From Bacteroidales bacterium (GTDB taxonomy: Bacteria; Bacteroidota; Bacteroidia; Bacteroidales; F082), in assembly GCA_017394865.1 (NCBI GenBank), contig JAFPWT010000008.1, positions 62,001-126,000 of the forward strand: a DNA stretch of 64,000 nt. The letters are read 5' to 3'. The stretch's first letter is position 1. The number at the start of each line of letters is the position of its first letter. The translations under genes and the position numbers were made by a program. This document shows positions 51,371-59,605 of the stretch, piece by piece. The notes below the pieces were generated by a model. The model had not been told where the DNA came from. It did not search any database and saw only the letters and a program-made list of their open reading frames with translations.

Positions 51371-52656
51371 AACTTTCTGGATCTGATTCCATAGACGGTC
51401 ACAACGGCAAAACAAAGCAATGGCAGGCAATAACTCACATTCACAGCGGGATGACCAAGGATCAAACCACAATCGATGATCATACCTTGCAGTGGAGGCA
51501 TGAGTGCTCCTCCCACAATGGCCATTACCAAGAAGGCGGCTCCGAGAGAGGTGTCTTCCGTCGAGACCTGCTCCAATGCAGTACCGTAAATGGTGGGAAA
51601 CATCAAGCTCATGAAGAAACTGATGCCCACCAAACAGTAAAGACCCGCCTTACCCACAATCAAAATGGCTCCTAGCGAACAAAGTGCTGCACCAATGCCA
51701 AAGAAGGTTAACAAACGTCTTCCGTCGGTATACTTCATCAGCCAAGTGGAGAAGAAACGACCGATGAGGAACAGGCACATGGCAGCAATATTGTAATTCT
51801 GAGCAGTGGCTTTGTTGATGCCTAAATGATCCGCATAATGAATGATGAAGGTCCAAACCATGATTTGCGCTGCCACATAGAACACTTGCGCCACCACTCC
51901 TTCGCGATATGCTCGGTTGCTGAACAACCTTCGTATTGAGTTTAGAGTTGAATGTTCTGGTTTAAGAGTATTTGCCTGTTGAGCGTTGGAAGAAGGTACC
52001 TTAATCACCGCAATCACAACGAACATCACAAGTACGACGCAACCGAGTATCACATACGGGTCTCTGATAAAAGCCAGATCATGCAAGCGTATTTCCGCTT
52101 TCTCTGCCTCGCTCAGCATCGGGAAGAGGATGTTTCCTGCCGCGTCGCGTTTGTCACTCAACAAATTGGGCAATACGATCAGCGAAGCAACCGCCATTCC
52201 GCTTAAACTTCCCAAAGGATTGAAGGCTTGGGCCAAGTTCAGGCGGCGCGTGGCGTTTTCCTTGTCGCCCAGTGAGAGGATGAAGGGATTGGCTGTTGTC
52301 TCCAGAAAAGCCAAACCAAATGTGAGGATATAGAGCGAGAAGCAGAAGAACGTAAAGCTTTGCTTGGCAGCAGCAGGAATGAAAAGGAAAGCGCCCACGG
52401 CATAGAGTGCCAGCCCAAGCAAGATGCCTTTCTTGTAGCTATACCTGCGAATAAAAAGTGCTGCCGGAATAGCCATCGTGGCATAGCCGCCGTAAAAGGC
52501 AAACTGGATCAAACTCGCCTTGGCTGCCGAAAGTTCCATCAACGTTTGGAATGCCGCCACCATGGGATTGGTAAGGTCGTTGGCGAAGCCCCACAATGCA
52601 AAGAGCAAGGTGATCACCGCAAATGGCAACAGGTATTTTTTTTCAACCAGTTTCAT
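51367..52656 (-). CDS. fucP: L-fucose:proton symporter (MFS)
   Basis: A 429-residue transporter with 12 predicted helices. FucP-type parts: FALWGFANDLTNPMVAAFQT (helix 1, with the Asn/Asp site), FYGGYATMAIPAALFIRRYSYKKGI, LETTANPFILSLGDKENATRRLNLAQAFNPLGS (the conserved ETxxNP and RLNLAQ motifs). It imports free L-fucose, for example from host glycans. It overlaps its neighbours on both sides (ATGA), binding it to the fusion enzyme and the mutarotase. Confidence 0.92.
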   Translation of the reverse strand: MKLVEKKYLLPFAVITLLFALWGFANDLTNPMVAAFQTLMELSAAKASLIQFAFYGGYATMAIPAALFIRRYSYKKGILLGLALYAVGAFLFIPAAAKQSFTFFCFSLYILTFGLAFLETTANPFILSLGDKENATRRLNLAQAFNPLGSLSGMAVASLIVLPNLLSDKRDAAGNILFPMLSEAEKAEIRLHDLAFIRDPYVILGCVVLVMFVVIAVIKVPSSNAQQANTLKPEHSTLNSIRRLFSNRAYREGVVAQVFYVAAQIMVWTFIIHYADHLGINKATAQNYNIAAMCLFLIGRFFSTWLMKYTDGRRLLTFFGIGAALCSLGAILIVGKAGLYCLVGISFFMSLMFPTIYGTALEQVSTEDTSLGAAFLVMAIVGGALMPPLQGMIIDCGLILGHPAVNVSYCLPLLCFAVVTVYGIRSRKL

Positions 52657-53825
52657 GGCTCAGCGCGTCTGATGGTTAGTTGAATGGCTTCTTTATGGTC
52701 TTGTTTGAACTGCACTACGTCGTCCACTACACAGGCAAGATAACCTCCGCCACCGGCGCCAGGCATCTTATAGGCCATGACGAGGTTTTCGTATTTTTTG
52801 ATATATGAGGGCACTGTACCTTGAATCATGGCAGGAAACATGGCGGTTTGGGCAAGGAATGATGCGCGGTAGGCTGCAGCAAATGCTTGCAAGTCTTTGT
52901 TCATGATAGCCTGCCAGCAGTCGTCGGCGGCTTTCGCCAAAGCTTTCACCTTGGCTTCGGTGATGTCCTTCCCCTCCACTATAGAGCATCCCTGCGGACG
53001 GGGATCCATGGGAATCAAAACGAGATGCGATTCCAGCCATCGCAGGATGCTCTCGTCATAACATGTTTCTATCTTTTCAGGCCAAAAACGATTATTGTAG
53101 TAATGTCGGCAGAGGCCGGGAACACAGATACCTATCGAGTCTTGCGCACCACTGATGTAGCCGTCGTCACGCTCAGGGTCGTTTTCAAAGCAGAACACCA
53201 ATCTGGCCAACATCTCGGGATTCATGTCTGGTAGCCTCAGCGGCCATATCTTCTTAATCTTGTTTCGGGTAGAGGTACTCAACCCACACCTGTCACGGAT
53301 CTCGAATGTCGGTTCCAACGAAATGGTTATTGCCCAGCCGGGAGCATAACACGACACATAAGGCTGGTCGATCCATGTGCCGGCAAGATCCAAACGGGTG
53401 GGGATGTCACACAGCCGCTCCTTGAGCGAGGTGCTTGAATGAGCTTCCAAACCCTCATGTGGGTCGCGCTTTAACACAATGTATTCTATGCTACGTTCCT
53501 CGCAAAACTGGCGCTTCATTTCTGAGGCACCGTCCTCGTTCACTACGAAGATATCTGGTTTCAGCAATTCAAGGTTGGGTACAAAATCCATGACGCCACT
53601 ACCCGAGTTGATAAAGGCATCTTTCACGTAACGGATGGCCTTCACCATAAAAAGACGTTCTTTCTCATTGTAGAGCGTCCTATGATTCTTGTAATGAAGG
53701 ATGGTGTCGTCCGAACCTATACCCACGTACAAGTCACCGTACGCAGCAGCTTGACGGAAGAACTCCACATGACCGCTGTGCAGCAAATCGTAACAACCAC
53801 TGACAAATACTTTCTTATTCGACAT
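52653..53825 (-). CDS. Nucleotidyltransferase-GHMP kinase fusion
   Basis: A 390-residue two-domain protein. Residues ~1-130 are a HIGH-superfamily cytidylyltransferase-like domain: VFVSGCYDLLHSGHVEFFRQ with the HxGH motif. Residues ~140-390 resemble a GHMP small-molecule kinase: DIPTRLDLAGTWIDQP, a degenerate CGLSTSTRNK phosphate loop, YISGAQDSIGICVPG, and KMPGAGGGGYLACVVDD (motif 3). The kinase half is shorter than usual and its loop is degenerate. Placed between fucP and the exporter, it may phosphorylate a free 6-deoxy sugar and join it to a nucleotide, an analogue of Fkp, but with an unrelated transferase domain. Substrate unproven. Confidence 0.75.
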   Translation of the reverse strand: MSNKKVFVSGCYDLLHSGHVEFFRQAAAYGDLYVGIGSDDTILHYKNHRTLYNEKERLFMVKAIRYVKDAFINSGSGVMDFVPNLELLKPDIFVVNEDGASEMKRQFCEERSIEYIVLKRDPHEGLEAHSSTSLKERLCDIPTRLDLAGTWIDQPYVSCYAPGWAITISLEPTFEIRDRCGLSTSTRNKIKKIWPLRLPDMNPEMLARLVFCFENDPERDDGYISGAQDSIGICVPGLCRHYYNNRFWPEKIETCYDESILRWLESHLVLIPMDPRPQGCSIVEGKDITEAKVKALAKAADDCWQAIMNKDLQAFAAAYRASFLAQTAMFPAMIQGTVPSYIKKYENLVMAYKMPGAGGGGYLACVVDDVVQFKQDHKEAIQLTIRRAEP

Positions 53826-53831
53826 TGTCCA

Positions 53832-54701
53832 TCAAACTGTATCCATGAAACTCTTCTGGACCCTGTTGAACACCACAATACCCAGCGCCAACAAGACCAC
53901 CATAAACACAAAACTATAGATCAGCCACCGCCAACCAACAAAATCACCACAACCAAGAAAACCGTACTTAAAGGTTTCGATGATGGGTGTCACCGGATTC
54001 AGGCACATTAACGTATGAACCTGAATGCCATTCCAGAACATTGATTTGGTTTGCGACAAAGGATAGACGATTGGCGTGGCATACATCCACAAGGAAACCA
54101 AAAAGGAGAACAACACCTGGAGATCCCTGTATTTGGTAGTCAACGAAGAGATGATGATGCCAAAGCCCAAGGCAAGACCCGCCAGCATCAAAACCAACAC
54201 AGGAAACAGCAAAGCGTACATGTTGAAATACGCCCCTGAATCGCCAATGAAAGCGTAAACGGTATAGACCACAAGGAACAGTGCCAACTGGATGCCGAAA
54301 CGGACCAAGTTGGAGAACACATTGGCGATCGGTACGGCAAGTCGGGGGAAATAAACCTTGCCGAAAATACCCGCATTGTCGACAAAAGTGTTGGAAGTCT
54401 TGGTGAGACATTCGGCGAAATACTGCCACATGCAAGTACCCGCCAGATAAAACAATGGTCTGGGAACCCCGTCGGTCGGGATACCGGCGATACCGCCGAA
54501 CACAATCATATACATGATCACCGTCAAGGCAGGCTGTATAATGAACCACAACGGTCCCAATAGGGTCTGCTTGTACTGCGTGATGATGTTGCGCTTGATA
54601 AAAAGTGAAATCAAATCCCTGTATCGCCAAAGCTCCCCGATGTTGACATCAAAAAGCTTGTCCTTAGGTTTGATGACAGTAGTCCATTTTTCTTCGCTCA
54701 T
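53832..54701 (-). CDS. wzm: Wzm-type O-antigen ABC transporter permease
   Basis: A 289-residue ABC-2 permease with about six helices: FKRNIITQYKQTLLGPLWF-like opening (LISLFIKRNIITQYKQTLLG), then ALTVIMYMIVFGGIAGI, ALFLVVYTVYAFIG, LVLMLAGLALGFGIIISSLT, FSFLVSLWMYATPIVYPLSQ, and a last helix at the C-terminus. It forms the channel for lipid-linked glycan driven by the Wzt protein at 49755. The ATG at 54701 (MSEEKWTTV) gives the usual short cytosolic start; the longer frame to 54773 is possible. Confidence 0.93.
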   Translation of the reverse strand: MSEEKWTTVIKPKDKLFDVNIGELWRYRDLISLFIKRNIITQYKQTLLGPLWFIIQPALTVIMYMIVFGGIAGIPTDGVPRPLFYLAGTCMWQYFAECLTKTSNTFVDNAGIFGKVYFPRLAVPIANVFSNLVRFGIQLALFLVVYTVYAFIGDSGAYFNMYALLFPVLVLMLAGLALGFGIIISSLTTKYRDLQVLFSFLVSLWMYATPIVYPLSQTKSMFWNGIQVHTLMCLNPVTPIIETFKYGFLGCGDFVGWRWLIYSFVFMVVLLALGIVVFNRVQKSFMDTV

Positions 54702-54776
54702 AGCTTTACACAGCTTCGCCTCCTGACTCCCATAAGAGAGCCATAAGAGGCTGAAAAACATATACATCCGCAAAAC

Positions 54777-55889
54777 CTATTGCGAACGCTTGTGGTGAAA
54801 CACCATGTTCCCCACAATTTTCCAAAAATATCTCCAGTTAGTCCGGAAAGGATGCTTGTCGTATGCCTCAAAATAGCGCATCTCGCTTTCTTGGATCTCC
54901 TGAAGGGTTTCGGGCATATCCGCATAAAATGGAGGCAACATACCCGGTTTGTATTTGATGCGTCGCTCGCGCACCTCGGGGTCATACAGTTCGAAGTACT
55001 GCTCGCTCAACGGCCGTACGCCCACCAGTCTCATATGACCTTTGAAAATGTTGATGAACATCGGCAACTCATCCAGCCAAGTTTTCCTCAACCATCTACC
55101 CCAATCGGTGATACGGTAGTCGTCCCTGAACTTTCCGCCCACCTGAAGGTTGTTGTTGTCGTAAACGTAAGTCTGGAGGTATTCCGAATAGGCATACATT
55201 GTCCGGAATTTGTAGACCCAAATCAACTTGCCATCCTTTCCTATCCGCTTCAATTTCACAATGAGCCCGTAATGACGTTGTTCCTCGTTCGGTTCCTGCA
55301 CCTTTCTGGCGATCACACAATAACGGTCGTGGATGTACTGTTCGGCAACCACTTCAAAGCCGCAATAATACAGCCTACCCAGAACTTCAGGACGGGGCAG
55401 CACCCTTCTCTCCCTCTTGGTGCAGAAATAGTAGAAACGGCGTGTCAACAGCAGTTTCGGGAAGACGCGGTGCCAGATGAAATCGAAAGAATAGAAGATG
55501 TTGGCCCAGAACCGGCGGTACTTGATATAGAACTGCAAACGGCGCTTCATTGCCGTGTCGAACGCCACCACCAGATAGCCTCCATCCTTGAGCTTCTGAT
55601 TGGCCTCCCGCAGATACCGGTTGATATAACGGATGGCGTTGAGGTGATCTTTGGCCAGCAACACTTCAGCTTCCCCATCAGGCACAGCCCAACTCTTGTC
55701 GACAAACTCGTTGAGATACCGCGACCGTTCCTCGCTTCGTGGCATGTAAGCCCAATACATCAAGTCACGCAGCTGCTGTGGTGCTGCCACCATGTTGAAA
55801 TGCGGGGCATGTTCCGTCTCCGCCTTGGAGAGGTACTCCATGGCCAAGTCAAAATCTTCGCGATATGTCAGATTCTTGAAACGGGACAC
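54777..55889 (-). CDS. Priming sugar-phosphate transferase with unusual N-terminal domain
   Basis: A 370-residue protein of the polyisoprenyl-phosphate hexose-1-phosphate transferase family (WcaJ/PglC core). Core at ~200-340: LKRIGKDGKLIWVYKFRTM, the catalytic KTWLDELPMFINIFKGHM, LVGVRPLSEQYFE and RIKYKPGMLPPFY. It starts the lipid-linked glycan by placing a sugar-phosphate on undecaprenyl phosphate. Instead of several membrane helices, residues ~80-190 resemble the C-terminal half of a methyltransferase (LREANQKLKDGGYLVVAFDT, GFEVVAEQYIHDRYCVIARK) with one hydrophobic stretch inside. The start codon appears to be GTG. Confidence 0.85.
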   Translation of the reverse strand: MSRFKNLTYREDFDLAMEYLSKAETEHAPHFNMVAAPQQLRDLMYWAYMPRSEERSRYLNEFVDKSWAVPDGEAEVLLAKDHLNAIRYINRYLREANQKLKDGGYLVVAFDTAMKRRLQFYIKYRRFWANIFYSFDFIWHRVFPKLLLTRRFYYFCTKRERRVLPRPEVLGRLYYCGFEVVAEQYIHDRYCVIARKVQEPNEEQRHYGLIVKLKRIGKDGKLIWVYKFRTMYAYSEYLQTYVYDNNNLQVGGKFRDDYRITDWGRWLRKTWLDELPMFINIFKGHMRLVGVRPLSEQYFELYDPEVRERRIKYKPGMLPPFYADMPETLQEIQESEMRYFEAYDKHPFRTNWRYFWKIVGNMVFHHKRSQ

Positions 55890-55900
55890 TTTTTGAGAGG

Positions 55901-57025
55901 TTAAAGGTTAGAAATGATTACTGAACAGATTTTGTCCTGATCTTCTTCGGAGAGATAGGGATGGATAGGCAGCGAAAGCACAGTATCCGCCAGTCGGTCG
56001 GCTACAGGACACTGATTCATTGTCGGGTCGAGGTAGCTGAAAGCCGTCTGCCGATGCATCGGGATGGGGTAATAGATGGCTGTGGGAATATCAGCCGCTT
56101 TCAATGCATCCTGAAGTTTGGCTCTGACTTTCTTGTCGGCGACTTGGATGGTGTATTGTGCCCAACTGGAGTAGAATCCCCTGGGGATCTCCGGAGTCTT
56201 GACCACGCCTTTCAACTTCTCAGTGTAACGTTCAGCCACTGTGTTGACATCCACCAATTCATAGTCCTTGAACGCTTTCAGCTTCACCAGCAGGATAGCG
56301 GCTTGGATGCTGTCGAGACGGGAGTTCAAGCCGATGCGAACATTGTCATAACGGTCGCTACCCTTGCCATGGATATGATAAGAGTCCATGAGTGCGGCCC
56401 ACTCGTCGTTGTTGGTGAACACCGCACCGCCGTCGCCGTAGCAGCCCACTGGCTTGGCCGGGAAGAACGAGGTAGCGGCGATGTCACCGAACGAGCATAC
56501 CTTTTGTTCACCGATACGGCCTCCGAAGCCTTGGGCACCGTCTTCCAACAGGTACATCCCAAAACGCTGGGCTACAGGTCTGATCAGTTTGAAGTCGGCA
56601 GGCAGGCCGAAAAGGTCGACAGCGATGATGGCCTTGGGCTTCAGCTGTCCAGCCTTGATGGTGTGTTCAATCTTGTAGATCAAGTCGCGGACGTCCATGT
56701 TGAACGTATCTTGTTCCACATCCACAAACACTGGTGTGGCGCCTTGCATGGCGATGACTTCGGCGGAGGCGAAAAAGGTGAAGCTCGGCACGAACACTGC
56801 GTCGCCCGCCTTCACGTCCCAGGCCTTGAGCGCCAACAGCAGCGCATCAGTGCCACTGGCGCAGGCGATGCAATGCTTTACGCCCACATAATCAGCGAAA
56901 GCCTGTTCCATTTCTTTCACTTTCGGCCCCATCACATAGGCGCTTGAAGCCACCACATCGAGGATCGCCTGATCCATCTCGTCTTTCAGGACGCTATATT
57001 GTTTCTTTAGATCTCTGAATTGCAT
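55901..57025 (-). CDS. DegT/DnrJ/EryC1/StrS aminotransferase (WbpE/PorR-like)
   Basis: A 374-residue PLP enzyme that aminates a nucleotide-linked keto sugar. Motifs: CIACASGTDALLLALKAW, FVPSFTFFASAEVIAMQGATPVFVDV, AVDLFGLPADF, EDGAQGFGG, and the PLP lysine in ATSFFPAKPVGCYGDGGAVF. Directly downstream of the WbpD-like acetyltransferase, with a 19-bp overlap. That pairing is typical of the 2,3-diacetamido sugar pathway. The Porphyromonas PorR protein, needed for A-LPS, belongs to the same family. The needed dehydrogenase and reductase (WbpA, WbpB) are not in this window. Confidence 0.9.
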   Translation of the reverse strand: MQFRDLKKQYSVLKDEMDQAILDVVASSAYVMGPKVKEMEQAFADYVGVKHCIACASGTDALLLALKAWDVKAGDAVFVPSFTFFASAEVIAMQGATPVFVDVEQDTFNMDVRDLIYKIEHTIKAGQLKPKAIIAVDLFGLPADFKLIRPVAQRFGMYLLEDGAQGFGGRIGEQKVCSFGDIAATSFFPAKPVGCYGDGGAVFTNNDEWAALMDSYHIHGKGSDRYDNVRIGLNSRLDSIQAAILLVKLKAFKDYELVDVNTVAERYTEKLKGVVKTPEIPRGFYSSWAQYTIQVADKKVRAKLQDALKAADIPTAIYYPIPMHRQTAFSYLDPTMNQCPVADRLADTVLSLPIHPYLSEEDQDKICSVIISNL

Positions 57026-57576
57026 AATCTTAGTTCTCCATTGTTTTCTTCATAGCTTCTTCCACATTCACATTTCAATGAGGCATCAAGTCGTTTGCCG
57101 CACTCGCACACCCAGCCGATTTGCCGAGCTGGCACGCCGGCCATCAGGGCGAAAGGCTTCACGTCCTTGGTCACCACAGCACCAGCAGCGATGAGGGCGC
57201 TCTTCCCTACCGTATGGCCGCACACCACGGTGCAGTTGGCTCCCAGCGAAGCCCCTTCGCAGATACGAGTCTTGGCATAAACGCCATGCACTGGGAAATG
57301 CGCCCGGGGCGTAGTCACATTGGTAAAGACGCAACTCGGTCCACAGAACACGTTATCCTCAATCTCCACGCCTTCGTAGACAGAGACGTTGTTTTGGATA
57401 CGCACTCCGTTGCCGATTTTCACATTGTTACCGATGTTGACATTCTGACCCAGCGAGCAACGCTCACCGATCACCGCACCCTTCTGCACATGGCAGAAGT
57501 GCCATATCTTGGTATCTTTGCCAATCGACACATTTTCGTCGATATAGCTACTTTCATGCACAAAGTAATCGCTCAT
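57007..57576 (-). CDS. WbpD-like hexapeptide N-acetyltransferase with cysteine-rich tail
   Basis: A 189-residue transferase with long hexapeptide coils: [96 protein letters not shown]. It should N-acetylate the 3-amino sugar made by the downstream aminotransferase. The C-terminal ~35 residues carry CECGKRL and KCECGR, a zinc-ribbon-like tail found in some family members. The start is ATG 57576, two bp before the stop of the Fe-S gene. Confidence 0.9.
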   Translation of the reverse strand: MSDYFVHESSYIDENVSIGKDTKIWHFCHVQKGAVIGERCSLGQNVNIGNNVKIGNGVRIQNNVSVYEGVEIEDNVFCGPSCVFTNVTTPRAHFPVHGVYAKTRICEGASLGANCTVVCGHTVGKSALIAAGAVVTKDVKPFALMAGVPARQIGWVCECGKRLDASLKCECGRSYEENNGELRLCNSEI

Positions 57577-57577
57577 C

Positions 57578-58297
57578 TCAACAGCCCTCCGCAAGAATAT
57601 CCGCAATGTGAATCACCTTGATTGGCAGGCCATTCGCGTCGATATAGCCTTTTTGGTGCATCAGGCACGACATGTCAGTCGACACGATGTACTCCGCGCC
57701 GGTATTCAACGCGTTACGCACCTTATGGCTGGCCATGCCCATCGACACCTCTTCGTGGTTCATGGCGAAGGTGAATTCCCCTCCGCAGCACATGTCGGTC
57801 TGCTTCATCTCAACGAGTTCAAGACCTTTCACCTTGGAGAGCAGCTGGCGCGCCTCTTTGCCGATACCCAGCCCACGCAAGGCACTGCAACTGTCGTGAT
57901 AAGTCACCTTATGTGGGAACTCGGCACCAAAGTCGTCATACTTCAGCACGTTCACCAAGAAATCAGTCAACTCATACACATTTTTTTCCAGCCGTTTTAC
58001 ATTCAGATGGTTAGCGGTATTGAAGAACAGTTCGGGATAGCGTTTCTTGATATAAGCGATACAGGATGCAGATGGCGAAACCACAGGACGATCATCGCAA
58101 AACTCATCGAGAAATTTGTCACCCAACGCCTTGGCTTCCTCAAGATAACCCGCATTGTAGGCAAAACGGCCACAGCAGGTTTGATCAGGATTATAATTCA
58201 CCTCAACGCCAGCCTTCTCCAGCACCTTCACGGTATTCATGGCCGTCTCAGGATAAAACTGGTCGATGAAGCAGGGAATAAACAAATTGATGTTCAT
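57578..58297 (-). CDS. CCG-domain Fe-S oxidoreductase (LutA/GlpC-like)
   Basis: A 239-residue protein with two cysteine-rich CCG domains: MNINLFIPCFIDQFYPETA, DQTCCGRFAYNAG, SPSASCIAYIKKRY, VTYHDSCSALRGLGI, TDMCCGGEFTFAM, STDMSCLMHQKG. This is the LutA/YkgE form, normally with LutB and LutC in lactate oxidation, but neither is here. Start at ATG 58297; the frame to TTG 58342 begins upstream of the promoter -7 box (58317-58324). It is the first gene of the cluster, whose coding overlaps run on from it, so it may have been recruited to an electron-transfer step. Confidence 0.88.
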   Translation of the reverse strand: MNINLFIPCFIDQFYPETAMNTVKVLEKAGVEVNYNPDQTCCGRFAYNAGYLEEAKALGDKFLDEFCDDRPVVSPSASCIAYIKKRYPELFFNTANHLNVKRLEKNVYELTDFLVNVLKYDDFGAEFPHKVTYHDSCSALRGLGIGKEARQLLSKVKGLELVEMKQTDMCCGGEFTFAMNHEEVSMGMASHKVRNALNTGAEYIVSTDMSCLMHQKGYIDANGLPIKVIHIADILAEGC

Positions 58298-58316
58298 AGT
58301 AAAATCAAATAATCTG

Positions 58317-58324
58317 CAAAGATA
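58317..58324 (-). promoter_or_regulatory. -7 box at the head of the glycan cluster
   Basis: TATCTTTG on minus, about 20 nt before ATG 58297. No TTG at the usual distance, so the upstream element is weak or replaced by an activator. Confidence 0.6.
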
Positions 58325-58369
58325 GCAAATTATCGATCCCAACCTATAAAATTTACAATAAAAAATTAA

Positions 58370-59605
58370 CTAGGTCTTGAAGATTTTTCGAAACTCATCC
58401 CAGAACGTTGGAAATGACTTATTTACAACTTCAGGAAAATCCAATGAAATCTGACCTAGTTTCATGGTCAGGCCTGCCAACGACATTGCGACGCGATGGT
58501 CGTTATATGTTCTAAAAGATAACTTTTTATCATCGAAAATACTATTCGACAATGATGATTTTTCAATGATAAGTTTGTTACTAGATACTATATTAATAAA
58601 GGTGTATATTTTTGACAATTCAAAAAGTAATGAATTCACTCTATCAGATTCCTTATGATATAAAGTCATGATATTGTTAAATTCAGCTTTGATGTGCAAT
58701 GCTACACATGAAACTAAAACAGAAGGGAACAGATCAGGAGTATCACAGAAATCAAATTGGAGCGGTTTTTCGGAAGGTTTGACAGTGCCTGTTGAAGTGA
58801 TTCGGATGCCGTCGTCAAGGTATTCCGTATTCACACCCAGCGGTTTAAAGAAGTCAGCCACCACGGCATCACCTTGCAGCGAATCGGGTTTCAGGCCCTT
58901 CAACAACAGCTTTCCTCCATCGCTCAGCGCCAGCATCTCATACCAATAGGAGGCAGCACTCCAGTCGGCTTCTACCACAAAAAGCCGTTGCCGATAAGGT
59001 TGATGTGTCACAGTGATGACATTGTTGTCACGTACAACGTGAACACCGAAATACTCCATCATCGAACACGTCATGCCGATATAAGGTTCTGACACAGTGT
59101 CGTCCGTCAATGTCAACTGGAGGCCTTCGTCCCATGTTGGTGCGGCCAGCAGCAACGCGGTGACGAACTGGCTGCTCTGTGAGGCGTCGAGGTTCAGTCG
59201 ACCACCTTTAAGTTGTTTTCCTCGAATCCGTACCGGCAGGCAGCCTTCTGTTTCGAGGCACTCCACCTCGGCGCCCAGTTGTCGCAAAGCACCGATCAGC
59301 GGTGCCATCGGCCGTTCGCACAGTCTCTTGGTACCCCTCAGAAGCCAGGTGCCTGGTTTGCAAGCCAAGTAGGGCATCATGAAGCGCGACACCGTGCCGG
59401 CGTCCTCGCTATCGACCGTGAAGGTCTCCGGCAAAGCATGGCGCTCCACCTGCTCAAGCAGCGACTGCAGCAGCACAGTGTCATGAGCATCGGATAGGTT
59501 TTCGGCATCAAGCGTGAAACCGCCGTAGGCGGCGATCATCAGAGCACGATTGCTCTCGCTCTTACTCCCTGGCAAGTTGACCGTTCCCTGAAACCTCTTC
59601 TTCAT
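58370..59605 (-). CDS. aroA: 3-phosphoshikimate 1-carboxyvinyltransferase (EPSP synthase)
   Basis: A 411-residue enzyme of the shikimate pathway, joining PEP to shikimate-3-phosphate. Motifs: LPGSKSESNRALMIAA, EDAGTVSRFMMPYL, LDASQSSQFVTALLLAA, TPDLFPSVLVSC, YNDHRVAMSLAG. Last of the porX-tsaE-aroB-aroA operon, overlapping aroB by 4 bp. Odd feature: bases 58501-58680 (coding residues ~310-368) have about 23% GC, against over 50% upstream and just downstream. The reading frame is kept, but codon use changes sharply, as if this part came by recombination from an AT-rich relative. Confidence 0.92.
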   Translation of the reverse strand: MKKRFQGTVNLPGSKSESNRALMIAAYGGFTLDAENLSDAHDTVLLQSLLEQVERHALPETFTVDSEDAGTVSRFMMPYLACKPGTWLLRGTKRLCERPMAPLIGALRQLGAEVECLETEGCLPVRIRGKQLKGGRLNLDASQSSQFVTALLLAAPTWDEGLQLTLTDDTVSEPYIGMTCSMMEYFGVHVVRDNNVITVTHQPYRQRLFVVEADWSAASYWYEMLALSDGGKLLLKGLKPDSLQGDAVVADFFKPLGVNTEYLDDGIRITSTGTVKPSEKPLQFDFCDTPDLFPSVLVSCVALHIKAEFNNIMTLYHKESDRVNSLLFELSKIYTFINIVSSNKLIIEKSSLSNSIFDDKKLSFRTYNDHRVAMSLAGLTMKLGQISLDFPEVVNKSFPTFWDEFRKIFKT

